Assembly: GCA_020829485.1 (NCBI GenBank)
Contig: JAIVFU010000028.1
Coordinates: forward strand, 1-64,000
Source of the DNA: Nostoc sp. CHAB 5834
GTDB lineage: Bacteria > Cyanobacteriota > Cyanobacteriia > Cyanobacteriales > Nostocaceae
DNA length: 64,000 nt
Direction of reading: 5' to 3'
Part shown: piece by piece, positions 9,038 through 18,192 of the stretch
Layout: each line of letters begins with the position of its first letter
How positions within the stretch are numbered: position 1 is the stretch's first letter
Translations under genes and position numbers: made by a program
The notes under the pieces: generated by a model
Databases searched by the model: none
Seen by the model: the letters and a program-made list of their open reading frames with translations, nothing else
Told to the model about the DNA's origin: nothing

Positions 9038-10527
9038 AATTTGAACCAAGTGTGTGAGTTAAAACCGATACCTCAATCTGGGCATTTGATATTTTTTCTG
9101 GACTTCTCCTGGAAACTAAGCTATTTTTTAGCTTTCTTTCAATAAAATTTATAATGAGTAGTGCCAAGCACGCATCACCCGCTTGGCTCACCCGGATGGG
9201 TGATTTACAAATTTTTATATACAAGTAATAGGGAAGAGGAAAATTTTTAGCTTTTTAACAAAGAGGGTGTCATCAGTATAGTAGATATCATTCTGAGTTA
9301 ACACAAAAAAATATAATTACTTTAACAAGCAACGGTAGAAATATAAACAGAAATGGGAATTAACCACTTATTATAGGAATCGTATTTTATTTTTGAAATT
9401 ATCTATGTGGGCGGGGAGTGGGGAGTAGGGAGTAGGGAATTAGGCTTTTCGATCTGTACGGAGCTTTTTCAGAAATCAAATATTAGTCCTATAGTATTTT
9501 TAAAGTTACCGTTTTCAATAAATTTTTTCTAATAAGTGTATAAATATCTTAGAGTAGCGTAGCGTAGGCTCTAGTAAAAAAGTTAACTAATCTCACCATT
9601 ACGAACAACAAGCAACCAGAAAATCAAATTCTTTAATAAGAGTGCTCCACTAAAAATAAAATGTGTTATCGTTAAAAACAATTGTTATTAAAAACCATTT
9701 ATGTAATTAAAAACATGAATTGGTTAGTCTGTAAATCATCTGTGTGCAACATGATTGGAGCAGCATACTCTAGAAATTCGTTGCAAGAAAGCCGTCATAG
9801 CAGTCGGGGAAGCGCTTACTTGTTTGCACCGATGGTTAACTTCAATGTGATGGCTGATGTGGGAGATAATCCACCTTAGTTGGGTTTTGTTTTGGCAAAA
9901 GTACCCATAAAAATCCAACAATAATTACATTGTCATGCTAGGCAGAAATTTTATTTAATTTTTGAATATAGTCTAGTTAAATGTATTTTTTGTTGCAAAA
10001 TAGCTTGTGGAACTGAGTTGTTTCAAAAGACTAAAACTACCTGAGAGAAAGTAGCCTCAAGGTAAACAACTTTATCCCTATTTGCGTAACAAGCTTATTT
10101 AATTTGCTAGATAAGCGAAACAGTAGCCTATCTAAACCAGCAAATTTTCCCATCAGACAATTTAATAGTCTGGGGTTTGACCCTGCAATGCACTGAGATT
10201 GTTTTGTTAATTGATCTGGTGTAAAAGAAGCGAAACTTTTACGCACTGCGACTGGTACAAAAGCTTCTAGCGATCCAAGGCAATTGTGCATATCAATTGA
10301 GTAAAACTCTTGCAACTAAGTTAAAGAATTGCTCACATAGTCAAAGCCAGACTCTGGTTTTTCACCATTTGGAAAACCATCTAAAAACATGGGGAAATTT
10401 TGGTAATACTGCCAAATCAGCTTTATGTATTAATAAATACAAAATTTTGATGTCGGCAGAAGATTAGGATACAGCCAAAACAACTTTCAATATTCCCAAC
10501 AACAATTGATTGAAGAGATATATAGCC
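9038..10527. other. 1.5-kb gap, mostly non-coding
   Basis: It is AT-rich, with a G-rich 'ggggagtggggag' heptamer run near 9413-9440. It holds two weak open frames (9682-9879 plus, 10037-10315 minus). Neither shows a recognisable domain or a strong ribosome binding site. It may contain decayed genes. Confidence 0.4.
10037..10315 (-). CDS. Doubtful hypothetical protein, 92 aa
   Basis: A minus-strand frame encoding MQEFYSIDMHNCLGSLEAFV... with a basic, Leu-rich C-terminus (SSKLNKLVTQIGIKLFTLRLLSLR). The start is TTG, or ATG at residue 9. No family is recognised. Directly upstream on the same strand lies another short open stretch, from about 10390 to 10320 and starting MFLDGFPNGEKPESGF, that ends in TAG. 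The two may be pieces of one broken gene. Coding is uncertain. Confidence 0.22.
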   Translation of the reverse strand: MQEFYSIDMHNCLGSLEAFVPVAVRKSFASFTPDQLTKQSQCIAGSNPRLLNCLMGKFAGLDRLLFRLSSKLNKLVTQIGIKLFTLRLLSLR

Positions 10528-11223
10528 ATGCATAACGAGAAATATTTTTCAAAATTGCAGCGCGTGCAAGAACTTGTAGTAACTACTGTGTTAGGGGATA
10601 TTCCTACACTTATTCTGGGACCGAAGTTGCGTAATTTGGGATATCGTAGTATTTTTGCCCAGATAGGTAGCCCAGTTTATATTCAAAATGGTGTTGAATT
10701 TAACGGTACTTTTTGTATTGAGATCGGCAGTGGAGTCTATATTTTCAAGGGTGTACGGATGGATGCTAGAGGACACAAAAATAATAGAATTCATCTCGGA
10801 AATAGAGTCGCTATTGAGCGTAACGTTGACATAGGGTGTTTGGAAAATACGTATATACATATTGACGAAGACACCTTCATTGCTCCCAACGTGTGTATTG
10901 AGGGGCCAGGAGACATTAAAATTGGTAAACACTGCTTGATTGCTGCCCACTCAGGGATCTATGCCAATAATCATAATTTTGCCGATCCGATGGAGCCGAT
11001 TAAATACCAAGGTGTTACTCGCAAAGGAATTGTGATTGAGGATGATTGTTGGCTAGGGCATGGAGTAACAGTATTAGATGGCGTTACTATCGGCAAAGGC
11101 AGTGTTATTGGTGCCGGAGCTGTTGTCAATAGAGATATTCCTCCTTTCTCCGTTGCTGTAGGCATACCTGCACGAGTCATCAAAAACCGAATTGGCAAAG
11201 ACTTAAGCATTACTTCTAGCTGA
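10528..11223 (+). CDS. Hexapeptide-repeat acyltransferase (left-handed beta-helix)
   Basis: A 231-residue protein of the LbetaH acyltransferase superfamily (CysE/LacA/WbbJ-like), which transfers acetyl or other acyl groups from CoA or ACP to sugars. Residues about 50-200 show the [LIV]-G-x4 hexapeptide periodicity (for example GDIKIGKHCLIAAHSGIY, GVTIGKGSVIGAGAVV). NHNFADP supplies the catalytic-type His. The C-terminal motif IPPFSVAVGIPARVIKNR is characteristic of O-acetyltransferases for cell-surface polysaccharides. The ATG at 10528 is preferred to the TTG at 10510. It stands alone, so its acceptor sugar cannot be inferred. Confidence 0.82.
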   Translation: MHNEKYFSKLQRVQELVVTTVLGDIPTLILGPKLRNLGYRSIFAQIGSPVYIQNGVEFNGTFCIEIGSGVYIFKGVRMDARGHKNNRIHLGNRVAIERNVDIGCLENTYIHIDEDTFIAPNVCIEGPGDIKIGKHCLIAAHSGIYANNHNFADPMEPIKYQGVTRKGIVIEDDCWLGHGVTVLDGVTIGKGSVIGAGAVVNRDIPPFSVAVGIPARVIKNRIGKDLSITSS

Positions 11224-11763
11224 AAAATAGGGGATGGGGCATGGGGCATGGTAACTATCTCCTGTAACAATTAACCTGTTCCCTTTTTGAAGAAACTTTT
11301 GCCCTCAGTTAACGTCACAAGAGTAACTAGTGATTTTGCGGGGTTGTAAAGACGCGAAATTTCGCGTCTTTACAGGGTTTTGCTAACAAACTAATCAATC
11401 AGAACTTATGAAACAGACTACTAGTGGTCTGTCCCAAAAGTTTTGATAGGTTTGTAGTGAGCGATTTATCGCTCAAATCAAGGACTAAAGTCCTTACTAC
11501 GAACTTTTATAACCCTTTGGAATTAATGAGACAGGCCATTAGTCTCTAAGTTATTTCTTAGGGTCATCTAAAAGTCAGACAACCGCAAGAGCTTAGAATA
11601 CAATTCTTTTGAATGCGTGAATGCGTGAATGCGTGACTTCCACCTTGCGGCAAGAGTCCTCTAAAAAAGGGACGAGATTTGGGTAATATAAAGGAGCTAT
11701 CTTTTCTGCATGGCAGATCCTGAAAGAAAAGCTTTCTTTGTTTTACCCCTTGGAGATATTTCT
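11224..11763. other. Repeat-rich gap upstream of psbI
   Basis: It contains a perfect 30-base palindrome at 11345-11374. A degenerate copy of the 'gtttgtagtaaggactttagtcc' hairpin family lies near 11450-11505. Three tandem copies of the octamer GAATGCGT occupy 11611-11634. The psbI promoter and leader lie in the last 120 bases. Confidence 0.55.
11345..11374. repeat. Perfect 30-base palindrome
   Basis: TGTAAAGACGCGAAA is followed directly by its exact reverse complement TTTCGCGTCTTTACA. It lies 120 bases beyond the acyltransferase stop and could act as a hairpin terminator. It has no T-tract, and it resembles the 'gtagagacgcg' dispersed repeats seen near 5161 and 37232. Confidence 0.6.
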
Positions 11764-11880
11764 ATGCTGACTTTAAAAATCGTTGTTTATATTGTTGTCG
11801 CCTTCTTCGTAACTATCTTCGTCTTCGGATTTTTATCAAACGATCCAGCTCGTAACCCCGGCCGTCGGGACTTAGAGTAA
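11764..11880 (+). CDS. psbI: Photosystem II reaction centre protein I (PsbI)
   Basis: A 38-residue single-span thylakoid protein, [20 protein letters not shown] then [18 protein letters not shown]. This is the canonical PsbI sequence: one hydrophobic helix (residues about 4-24) and a charged stromal tail with NPGR-DLE. It binds next to D1 and CP43 in photosystem II and helps assembly and stability of the reaction centre. The start is ATG 11764 with TTGGAGA eight bases upstream. A 12-bp hairpin at 11934-11967 follows the stop. It is monocistronic, as in many cyanobacteria. Confidence 0.95.
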   Translation: MLTLKIVVYIVVAFFVTIFVFGFLSNDPARNPGRRDLE

Positions 11881-11933
11881 AAAAAACGATAAATCATCCG
11901 CGACTTTAGAAGGCGGAAGATATTAAACGCCAC

Positions 11934-11967
11934 GGAAACTTACTAAACTTTCGCCTAGTAAGTTTCC
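11934..11967 (+). terminator. Hairpin after psbI
   Basis: GGAAACTTACTA (11934-11945) pairs with TAGTAAGTTTCC (11956-11967). It lies 54 bases beyond the psbI stop and is followed by TCCTC rather than a pure T run. It is a probable transcript 3' end or stabilising structure. Confidence 0.5.
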
Positions 11968-12077
11968 TCCTCAAAGTGGCTTGCTACCGGTAGCAGAAGG
12001 CGACAGTTGGAAGGCAAAATGTATATTCATCCTTCCCTCCGTCATTTGGCTGTTTGTTAGCCCGATTATGCTCAAAT

Positions 12078-14942
12078 ATGCTTCATCCAGTTCTGCCGCC
12101 TGATCCGCCTTTTATCCTCGAATCTTTACAAGCTGTAAATCCCGCCTCATCTGCTAGTTATACAAATTTTCTTTCAGGTGTAGATACTGGAATACACGAA
12201 AAGACAGACAAATCCAAGCAGCCCAAGGATTTGGCCCAGTTGCCAATTGCGAGTGACACCAAGAATGATCCGCCATTGCCAACTCCGATAAACTCAACTC
12301 GGAATGACTTGGTAGTTGCCGAAACTCCCTCTGTACCCGATCCACCAGAAACCTTCCCACCAGAAATTTCGCCCATCAACAGTTCTAAAACTGCTACATT
12401 TTTGGGGCGATCGCTCGTTGTTAGTTATCCCACGCAGAAGGTTAAAACCTCTAATTGCCAAGATAAAGAAAACACAAAGACAAGTCCAATCGTCGGCGTT
12501 CGGCGCTCGGAAATTCTTCTCAGAGCGGCGCTGTGCAAAGGAGAGACGCAAACAGAAGCGACTGCGTTACCAAAAAAAGTTGGAGTGCAAGCTGACAACC
12601 TAGACGTAAAAAGTGAACCTTCTCAAAAACTCTGTGAGCGATGTCTGACGACAAGCCGCTTTGCGTCTACGCTAACTCTCAACTCTAGTAAAGAAAAACA
12701 AACCTTTTTGGATGGTAGCTTTAGCTATAGAGTTTCCCCAAATCCCCAAATCGCCCAATCTTTGCCTCCTCTTCAACTTGTCCCAAGTGCTACAAACAGC
12801 AACAAGTTAGTCGAATCCAAGGCGAGAATTTTAGCACAGAAGTTAACCCAGCAAAAACAGCAAAAAGCAGACAATATCTCTGTATCTGCTGCTGATCTTG
12901 CACCAAGTTCTCAATCAGTACAAAATTTTATAAAATTCAAGTCTCGTAACCCAACAAACCAACTCTCATCGCCCATCACTGTAGGATTCAAGTCCCAAGC
13001 CCAACAACAAGCTCAAGCACCAACGCCTACACCAGATGGCAATACCACTAATCAGCTACAAAGTCAACCAGTTACAACATTTGCGCCAGCTAAACCAAGA
13101 ATTGTAGAAGTCACTTCAGATCGGCAAGAATATGACGAGCAACGGCGAATTATTACAGCTGTTGGGAATGTAGTTGTGCGATTTGATGGGGCAGTGGTGG
13201 ATGCCGATCGCCTGCAAGTCAATTTAGACAACTTGATTGCTGCGGGATTCGGGAACGTAACTTTAACACGAGGCGATCAAGTACTGCGTGGACAACGCTT
13301 TACCTATAACTTTGTTCAAGATAGTGGGGAACTGCTAAATGGTAGAGGAGAAATTTATGTACCCTCAGCACAAACAGATTTTGCTTTTTCACCCACGAGT
13401 ATAACTGCTGGTGGAGTTCCAAAACGTCCGCCGAGCGATCGCATTAGAGCCAATCAGCCCGTTTCCGGTGTGAGCAGTCCTGGAGGAATTGATGTAACAA
13501 TTGGTGGTCAGACAAATGCTAGTAACATCGCGGCACCGAAAACAGGGGGTGTAGTCAATCGACTCAGGTTTGAAGCTGAACACATTGACTTTTATCCGCA
13601 AGGCTGGCAAGCAAGGGATGTCCGCATCACCAATGATCCTTTTTCGCCCCCAGAACTAGAGTTGCGTGCAGATACAGTAACTCTGACGCGAGAATCACCT
13701 TTGGTAGACCGGATCAGGACACAGAAGCAGCGTTTGGTATTGGATCAAAGAATCTCGTTACCAATTCCCGTGAATGAGCGAACTATTGACCGCCGGGAGC
13801 GGGACGTTACACCTGCAATAGTCTCCCCCGGCTATGATGGAGATGAGCGGGGTGGTTTGTATATTGAGCGTGGCTTTCCAGTGATCGATACAGAGCAGAC
13901 ACGCTGGACGATCACGCCCCAGTTGTTAATACAGAAAGCTGTGCAAGAAGGCACGGGTGACTTAGGCGCACTGTTTGCTGTAAAGACAAAAATAAATTCT
14001 GTTTTGAGTCCACGAGCAGTAATTGAGGGGACTGGGCAGTTAACTAGTTTTGACTTGAACAAGATAGAAGATAATTTGCGGGTGAGTTTAGGATTGCGCC
14101 AGACATTAGGGACTTCCCTTCCCCATCTTTTGAATCTGGAGTATAGCTACCGCGATCGCTTTTACAACGGTACCCTTGGCTTTCAAACCGTCCAGAGTAG
14201 TCTTGGTGGCATTATTACCTCTCCTGTAATTCCTTTAGGCAAGAGTGGCATCAACCTCACCTATCAGGGAAGCGCTCGATATATCAATGCCAACACCGAT
14301 CGCCAAGACTTATTAGAACCAGTGCGGGAAAACGATCGCATCTCACTAGGTCGTTTACAAGGCAGTGCTTTCCTCAGTACTGGGCTGTTGCTGTGGCAGG
14401 GAAAACCATTACCACCCACTGCCACTGAGGGATTACGATACACGGCTAACCCTGTAGTTCCTTACTTGCAAGCGATCGCTAACCTTACAGGCACTACCAG
14501 TTATTACACCAATGGTGATAACCAAAGCACCCTAACTGGTACAATTGGCTTACAAGGGCAAATTGGTCATTTTTCTCGACCTTTTTTCGACTATACCGCC
14601 TTTAATATTAGTTACTCTCAAGGCTTAAACAACGGATTATCACCCTTTTTGTTTGATCGCTCCGTTGATAACAAAGTGTTGAGCGCTGGGATATCACAAC
14701 AAATTTACGGCCCTTTTCGCTTAGGCTTTCAAACATCTGTTAACTTGGATACTGGTAAAGAAACTAGCACCGACTACATTGTGGAATATAGCCGTCGCAC
14801 CTATGGCATTACCTTGCGTTACAATCCGGTGTTGGAGTTAGGGGGTATCAGCTTCCGAATTAGTGATTTTAACTGGGGTGGCGGCACTGATCCATTTACT
14901 GAAGTTAAGCCAGTGGTAGGCGGCGTAGAACAGGATTATTAG
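12078..14942 (+). CDS. DUF3769 family LptD-like outer-membrane protein
   Basis: A large protein (954 residues from ATG 12078; a TTG at 12054 is possible). Residues about 1-330 are a low-complexity, Ser/Thr/Pro/Gln-rich linker. Residues about 340-430 resemble the OstA/LptA fold (RIVEVTSDRQEYDEQRRIIT, GNVVVRFDGAVVDADRLQVN). The C-terminal 380 residues are the DUF3769 region, rich in alternating beta-strand patterns ending in aromatic residues, as in a barrel. The family is the cyanobacterial counterpart of LptD, the proposed lipopolysaccharide-insertion porin of the outer membrane. No clear signal peptide is seen at either start, which is odd for an outer-membrane protein. Part of the linker (about residues 140-200) is translated intergenic-type repeat. 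It is monocistronic. Confidence 0.8.
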   Translation: MLHPVLPPDPPFILESLQAVNPASSASYTNFLSGVDTGIHEKTDKSKQPKDLAQLPIASDTKNDPPLPTPINSTRNDLVVAETPSVPDPPETFPPEISPINSSKTATFLGRSLVVSYPTQKVKTSNCQDKENTKTSPIVGVRRSEILLRAALCKGETQTEATALPKKVGVQADNLDVKSEPSQKLCERCLTTSRFASTLTLNSSKEKQTFLDGSFSYRVSPNPQIAQSLPPLQLVPSATNSNKLVESKARILAQKLTQQKQQKADNISVSAADLAPSSQSVQNFIKFKSRNPTNQLSSPITVGFKSQAQQQAQAPTPTPDGNTTNQLQSQPVTTFAPAKPRIVEVTSDRQEYDEQRRIITAVGNVVVRFDGAVVDADRLQVNLDNLIAAGFGNVTLTRGDQVLRGQRFTYNFVQDSGELLNGRGEIYVPSAQTDFAFSPTSITAGGVPKRPPSDRIRANQPVSGVSSPGGIDVTIGGQTNASNIAAPKTGGVVNRLRFEAEHIDFYPQGWQARDVRITNDPFSPPELELRADTVTLTRESPLVDRIRTQKQRLVLDQRISLPIPVNERTIDRRERDVTPAIVSPGYDGDERGGLYIERGFPVIDTEQTRWTITPQLLIQKAVQEGTGDLGALFAVKTKINSVLSPRAVIEGTGQLTSFDLNKIEDNLRVSLGLRQTLGTSLPHLLNLEYSYRDRFYNGTLGFQTVQSSLGGIITSPVIPLGKSGINLTYQGSARYINANTDRQDLLEPVRENDRISLGRLQGSAFLSTGLLLWQGKPLPPTATEGLRYTANPVVPYLQAIANLTGTTSYYTNGDNQSTLTGTIGLQGQIGHFSRPFFDYTAFNISYSQGLNNGLSPFLFDRSVDNKVLSAGISQQIYGPFRLGFQTSVNLDTGKETSTDYIVEYSRRTYGITLRYNPVLELGGISFRISDFNWGGGTDPFTEVKPVVGGVEQDY

Positions 14943-14973
14943 TCAAGGTAGCCCTGGAGGATGCGATGGCTAA

Positions 14974-15060
14974 ACTACAAGATTTTATGGCTCTCGTCCA
15001 GATGCGCGTGAGGTAAGGAAAGCGTTGGCAGTAAAGCTGGTTTATCAAGGTTACTTATAA
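14974..15060 (+). pseudogene. Remnant of a helix-turn-helix transposase N-terminus
   Basis: An open stretch ending at TAA 15058-15060 reads FYGSRPDAREVRKALAVKLV then YQGYL. The 'DAREVRKALAVKLVYQGY' pattern resembles, from memory, the N-terminal helix-turn-helix of IS630-like cyanobacterial transposases. There is no start codon, nothing continues after the stop, and a MITE begins five bases later. I take it as a decayed IS fragment. Confidence 0.38.
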
Positions 15061-15064
15061 TCAT

Positions 15065-15157
15065 TAGACATCTGGTGAAAATGAATGTAGAGACGTTGCA
15101 ATGCAACGTCAAGACAAGGGTTTCAGGTAACGCATAATTAATTTCTGGAGATGTTTA
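15065..15157. repeat. MITE, TAGACATCTCC family, copy 2 (inverted)
   Basis: A 93-bp copy in the opposite orientation to copy 1. It runs from TAGACATCTGG to GGAGATGTTTA, so the ends have begun to decay. It keeps the internal GACGTTGCAATGCAACGTC and the 'ggtaacgcataattaatttc' block. It lies between the DUF3769 gene and glcF. Confidence 0.72.
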
Positions 15158-15218
15158 TTTAGTCCACTAAGCGTGGACTTTAAAACCAATTAAAAGATGT
15201 CCACCCCACAATAAATTC

Positions 15219-16574
15219 CTACAATTTTAACTTTTCACCGCGAATCGAATAATCTAACAACTCCATCGGGTGAATAACTGAAATCTTTTTACCTTGCAAC
15301 TCCAAATGCTTCGTAATTTGCAAAGTACACCCCGGATTAGCAGAAGCAATTAACTCAGCACCAGTATTCAACAAATTCTGCACTTTTTGCCGACCCAATT
15401 CTTCAGAAACTTCCGGTTGCAGCATATTATAAACCCCAGCGCTGCCACAACATAAAGCCGCATCTATCGGTTCTCTCAACTTCACCCCTGGAATTTGCCG
15501 CAACACTTGACGCGGTTGGACGCTAATCTTTTGTCCATGCAATAAATGACAAGCATCTTGATAAACTAAATTCAAGGGTTTATCAGTTAGTGGTGAAAGT
15601 TTCGCTGTTAAGCCAACAGTTGCCAAAAACTCTTGAGCATCTTTAACCTTAGCCGCAAAATCCTTTGCTTTTTCCCGATATTCTAGGTCATCTTCTAAAA
15701 TGTGACCGTATTCTTTCAAAGTATGACCACAACCAGCAGCATTGATAATCACAAAATCTACACCCGTGTTAGAAAAACTATCAATCATCTGCCTTGCTAA
15801 AGCTTTCGCCTGTTCTGTTTGTCCTTGGTGTTCGGGAAGCGCTGCACAACAACCTTGAGATTTGGGAATCACAACTTCACAACCATTCGCTGTTAAAACC
15901 CGCACTGTTGCTTCATTCACTGGCGAGAAAAACAGCCGTTGCACGCAACCCAAAATCATCCCGACTCGGTAGCGCTTTTCACCTTGGGCGCGAATAATAG
16001 TAGGCAAATTATCCTGAAAAGATTTGAGAGTAATTTCTGGGAGAATAGATTCCATTGCTGCCAAGCGGGGCGATATTTTATTCAGTAAACCCGTAGCGCG
16101 AAAGAATTTTGCAAACCCCAACTTTTGATAAACCAACAACGGAACTAATAAAACCCGTAAAACATTAGGATAAGGAAATAAAGAAAATATCAGTTGACGA
16201 AAAAATTGATCTGGTAAACTGCGGGGATAATTTCGTTCAACTTGGTGACGAGTTGCAGAAATTAACTTGTCATACTGCACACCAGAAGGGCAAGTACTCA
16301 CACAAGCAAGACAGCCCAAACAAGAATCAAAATGTTCTACAGTTGCCGTATTTAGAGCAATCTCGCCCTCATTAATTGCATCCATTAAATAGATGCGTCC
16401 TCTAGGAGAATCCATCTCCTTACCAAGCACTCGATAACTCGGACAAGTCGAAAGACAAAATCCACAATGGACACAACTATCAATCAACTTTGGGTCAGGC
16501 GGATGGCTTTGATCAAACCCCTTCAAATTTTTTAAACTAGCCGTATTATTAACAGAATTTTCGGAAACTTGCAT
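15219..16574 (-). CDS. glcF: Glycolate oxidase/dehydrogenase iron-sulfur subunit
   Basis: A 451-residue iron-sulfur protein that passes electrons from the flavin subunits of glycolate dehydrogenase to the membrane quinone pool during photorespiration. Two 4Fe-4S motifs are present at the N-terminus: Cys34/37/40/44 (CVHCGFCLSTCP) and Cys85/88/91/95 (CLGCLACVSTCP). Two cysteine-rich CCG domains follow (GCCAALPEHQGQ near 240 and CCGSAGVYN near 380). The start is ATG 16574. It lies 58 bases downstream of the glcE-like gene on the same strand, so the two probably form an operon. The third subunit, GlcD, is not in the window. Confidence 0.92.
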   Translation of the reverse strand: MQVSENSVNNTASLKNLKGFDQSHPPDPKLIDSCVHCGFCLSTCPSYRVLGKEMDSPRGRIYLMDAINEGEIALNTATVEHFDSCLGCLACVSTCPSGVQYDKLISATRHQVERNYPRSLPDQFFRQLIFSLFPYPNVLRVLLVPLLVYQKLGFAKFFRATGLLNKISPRLAAMESILPEITLKSFQDNLPTIIRAQGEKRYRVGMILGCVQRLFFSPVNEATVRVLTANGCEVVIPKSQGCCAALPEHQGQTEQAKALARQMIDSFSNTGVDFVIINAAGCGHTLKEYGHILEDDLEYREKAKDFAAKVKDAQEFLATVGLTAKLSPLTDKPLNLVYQDACHLLHGQKISVQPRQVLRQIPGVKLREPIDAALCCGSAGVYNMLQPEVSEELGRQKVQNLLNTGAELIASANPGCTLQITKHLELQGKKISVIHPMELLDYSIRGEKLKL

Positions 16575-16632
16575 ATTTCTCCCTTTCCCCTCTCTATCTC
16601 AGCGTTCTCTGTGTCTCTGCGGTTATTTAAAA

Positions 16633-17970
16633 TTAAATCCCACCCACAAACCGCCCAGGACTTAAAATATTCTTACTATCAAACTGTTCCTTAATACGGC
16701 GCATCAACGGCAAAGCGTTGCCAGTATAACCCCAAACATCTATTTGTTCTTTAATCGGCACTGGTGCTGACAGAATTGTTAAAAAACCACTACTCGCTTG
16801 AGTGCGATCGCCTCTGGCGGAGCGTAGCTCATCGCGCACTATCAAAACTTGATTTTTACTCTCTAATTGTAACAAACCCAAACCACTACTAATATGAATT
16901 AAACCTAACTCCACCTGAGTCAAAATCTCCACGGCAGCAGTAGGTAACACTCCTATTTTGCAAGTAATTACAGATTCTGTGACAGTAGTATGTATTCGTT
17001 CTTGCAATCTCTGCCATAGATTAGCTTCATCATCATCGGCAAAAATTGCCCCATTTAAACCTAACTTTTGCCCTACTTCCAAAACTCGGTTTGACTGTTC
17101 TTTAACACTCTCACTAATACTTTGAAAACGGGCAATTAATCCCAGTCCTTGACCCAAACCTAAGCTGGACACCAATTGAGTTGATAGCAAATCAGCCTGA
17201 ACTGGTGTTAACGCCGAACCCCGAAGGATATCAGCTGCTTGAGATATAGCCTCAGCACTACCCGTTAGTACCACCGTCCCCGATGCCTCTGGTAGCGGAT
17301 ACACGCGGAAAGTTAGTTGACTAATAAAGCCTAATGTGCCATAAGACCCAGTAAACAACTTCATCAAGTCATATCCAGCGACATTTTTAACTACTCTTCC
17401 CCCAGCTTTGGCGATTTGGCCATCAGCACGGACAAAGGTAATACCTAGTAGCTGGTCGCGCACACTACCATAACGTTGCCGCAGAGAACCTGTATCACCT
17501 GTGGCAACAATACCACCAATGGTTGCAAACTCTGGTGCTGTGGGGTCAATAGCAAGAAATTGCCGCGATTTTGCCAAAAGTGCTTGCAAATCAGAGAACT
17601 TCATCCCAGCTTCTACGGTGACAGTCAAATCACCAACAGCGTGTTCAATGAGTTGGTTCATGCGTTCTGTACTAACTACAATATCAACGCCCTTAACTAA
17701 ATTACCCCAGCTAAGTTTACTGCCACTACCACAGGGTAGAACATGCCAGTTATTAGTGTGAGCTGTAGCGATGACTGCGGCTAACTGTTGTTGAGTGCGG
17801 GGATAGACGATACAACTGGGAGAATTTCCAGAAGCCATAGCCTGTTGGATACGTTTTTGCTGACTTAATTCGATATTTTCCCAAAGACAAACAGCATTTT
17901 CTTCGCCGACGATAGATGCAAAATCAGAAGCGCAGACGGCTTGCGGCTTGTCGTTAGACATCGCTTTCAT
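16633..17970 (-). CDS. glcE: FAD-binding glycolate oxidase subunit GlcE-like
   Basis: A 445-residue flavoprotein of the FAD-linked oxidase (PCMH) family. An FAD-binding domain spans about residues 50-230 (VLPCGSGSKLSWG; ATIGGIVATGDTGS; GGRVVKNVAGYDLMKLFTGSYGTLG), with a short C-terminal domain ending DSKNILSPGRFVGGI, a typical end for GlcD/GlcE proteins. It works with GlcD and GlcF to oxidise glycolate to glyoxylate. The start is ATG 17970, or ATG 17961 three codons in. A 40-base palindromic repeat (16801-16840) is translated in frame as part of the surface segment RDELRSARGDRTQASSG; it lies outside the FAD motifs. glcF follows at 58 bases. Confidence 0.88.
   Translation of the reverse strand: MKAMSNDKPQAVCASDFASIVGEENAVCLWENIELSQQKRIQQAMASGNSPSCIVYPRTQQQLAAVIATAHTNNWHVLPCGSGSKLSWGNLVKGVDIVVSTERMNQLIEHAVGDLTVTVEAGMKFSDLQALLAKSRQFLAIDPTAPEFATIGGIVATGDTGSLRQRYGSVRDQLLGITFVRADGQIAKAGGRVVKNVAGYDLMKLFTGSYGTLGFISQLTFRVYPLPEASGTVVLTGSAEAISQAADILRGSALTPVQADLLSTQLVSSLGLGQGLGLIARFQSISESVKEQSNRVLEVGQKLGLNGAIFADDDEANLWQRLQERIHTTVTESVITCKIGVLPTAAVEILTQVELGLIHISSGLGLLQLESKNQVLIVRDELRSARGDRTQASSGFLTILSAPVPIKEQIDVWGYTGNALPLMRRIKEQFDSKNILSPGRFVGGI
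16801..16840. repeat. Palindromic dispersed repeat inside glcE
   Basis: The stretch AGTGCGATCG...ATCGCGCACT has near-perfect inverted ends and the 'ctctggcggagcgtagctc' core of cyanobacterial intergenic repeats. It is read in frame in glcE without a stop. Confidence 0.55.
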
Positions 17971-18192
17971 TTAGTTTATTTTTTTACGCCCTATATTTAA
18001 AATACTTGCTAACCTGACCAAAAAAGCACATTGCCATTAATATACGGTGACTTTATTTGGTTATTTCTTAGCTAATTTTAATCAGTTTATCAGGGTGAAT
18101 TCAGAGCGATCGCTGATTATAGTGATTAATGTAGGGAATTCCGTACTGGAGTTGATTGTCCAGTTAACCTCAAAATAGAAAATAATAGATAT

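Noticed and set aside
9682..9879. 65-codon plus-strand frame in the 9-10.5 kb gap
   Set aside because: No ribosome binding site, no recognisable family and an overlapping antisense frame of similar size; no evidence of coding.
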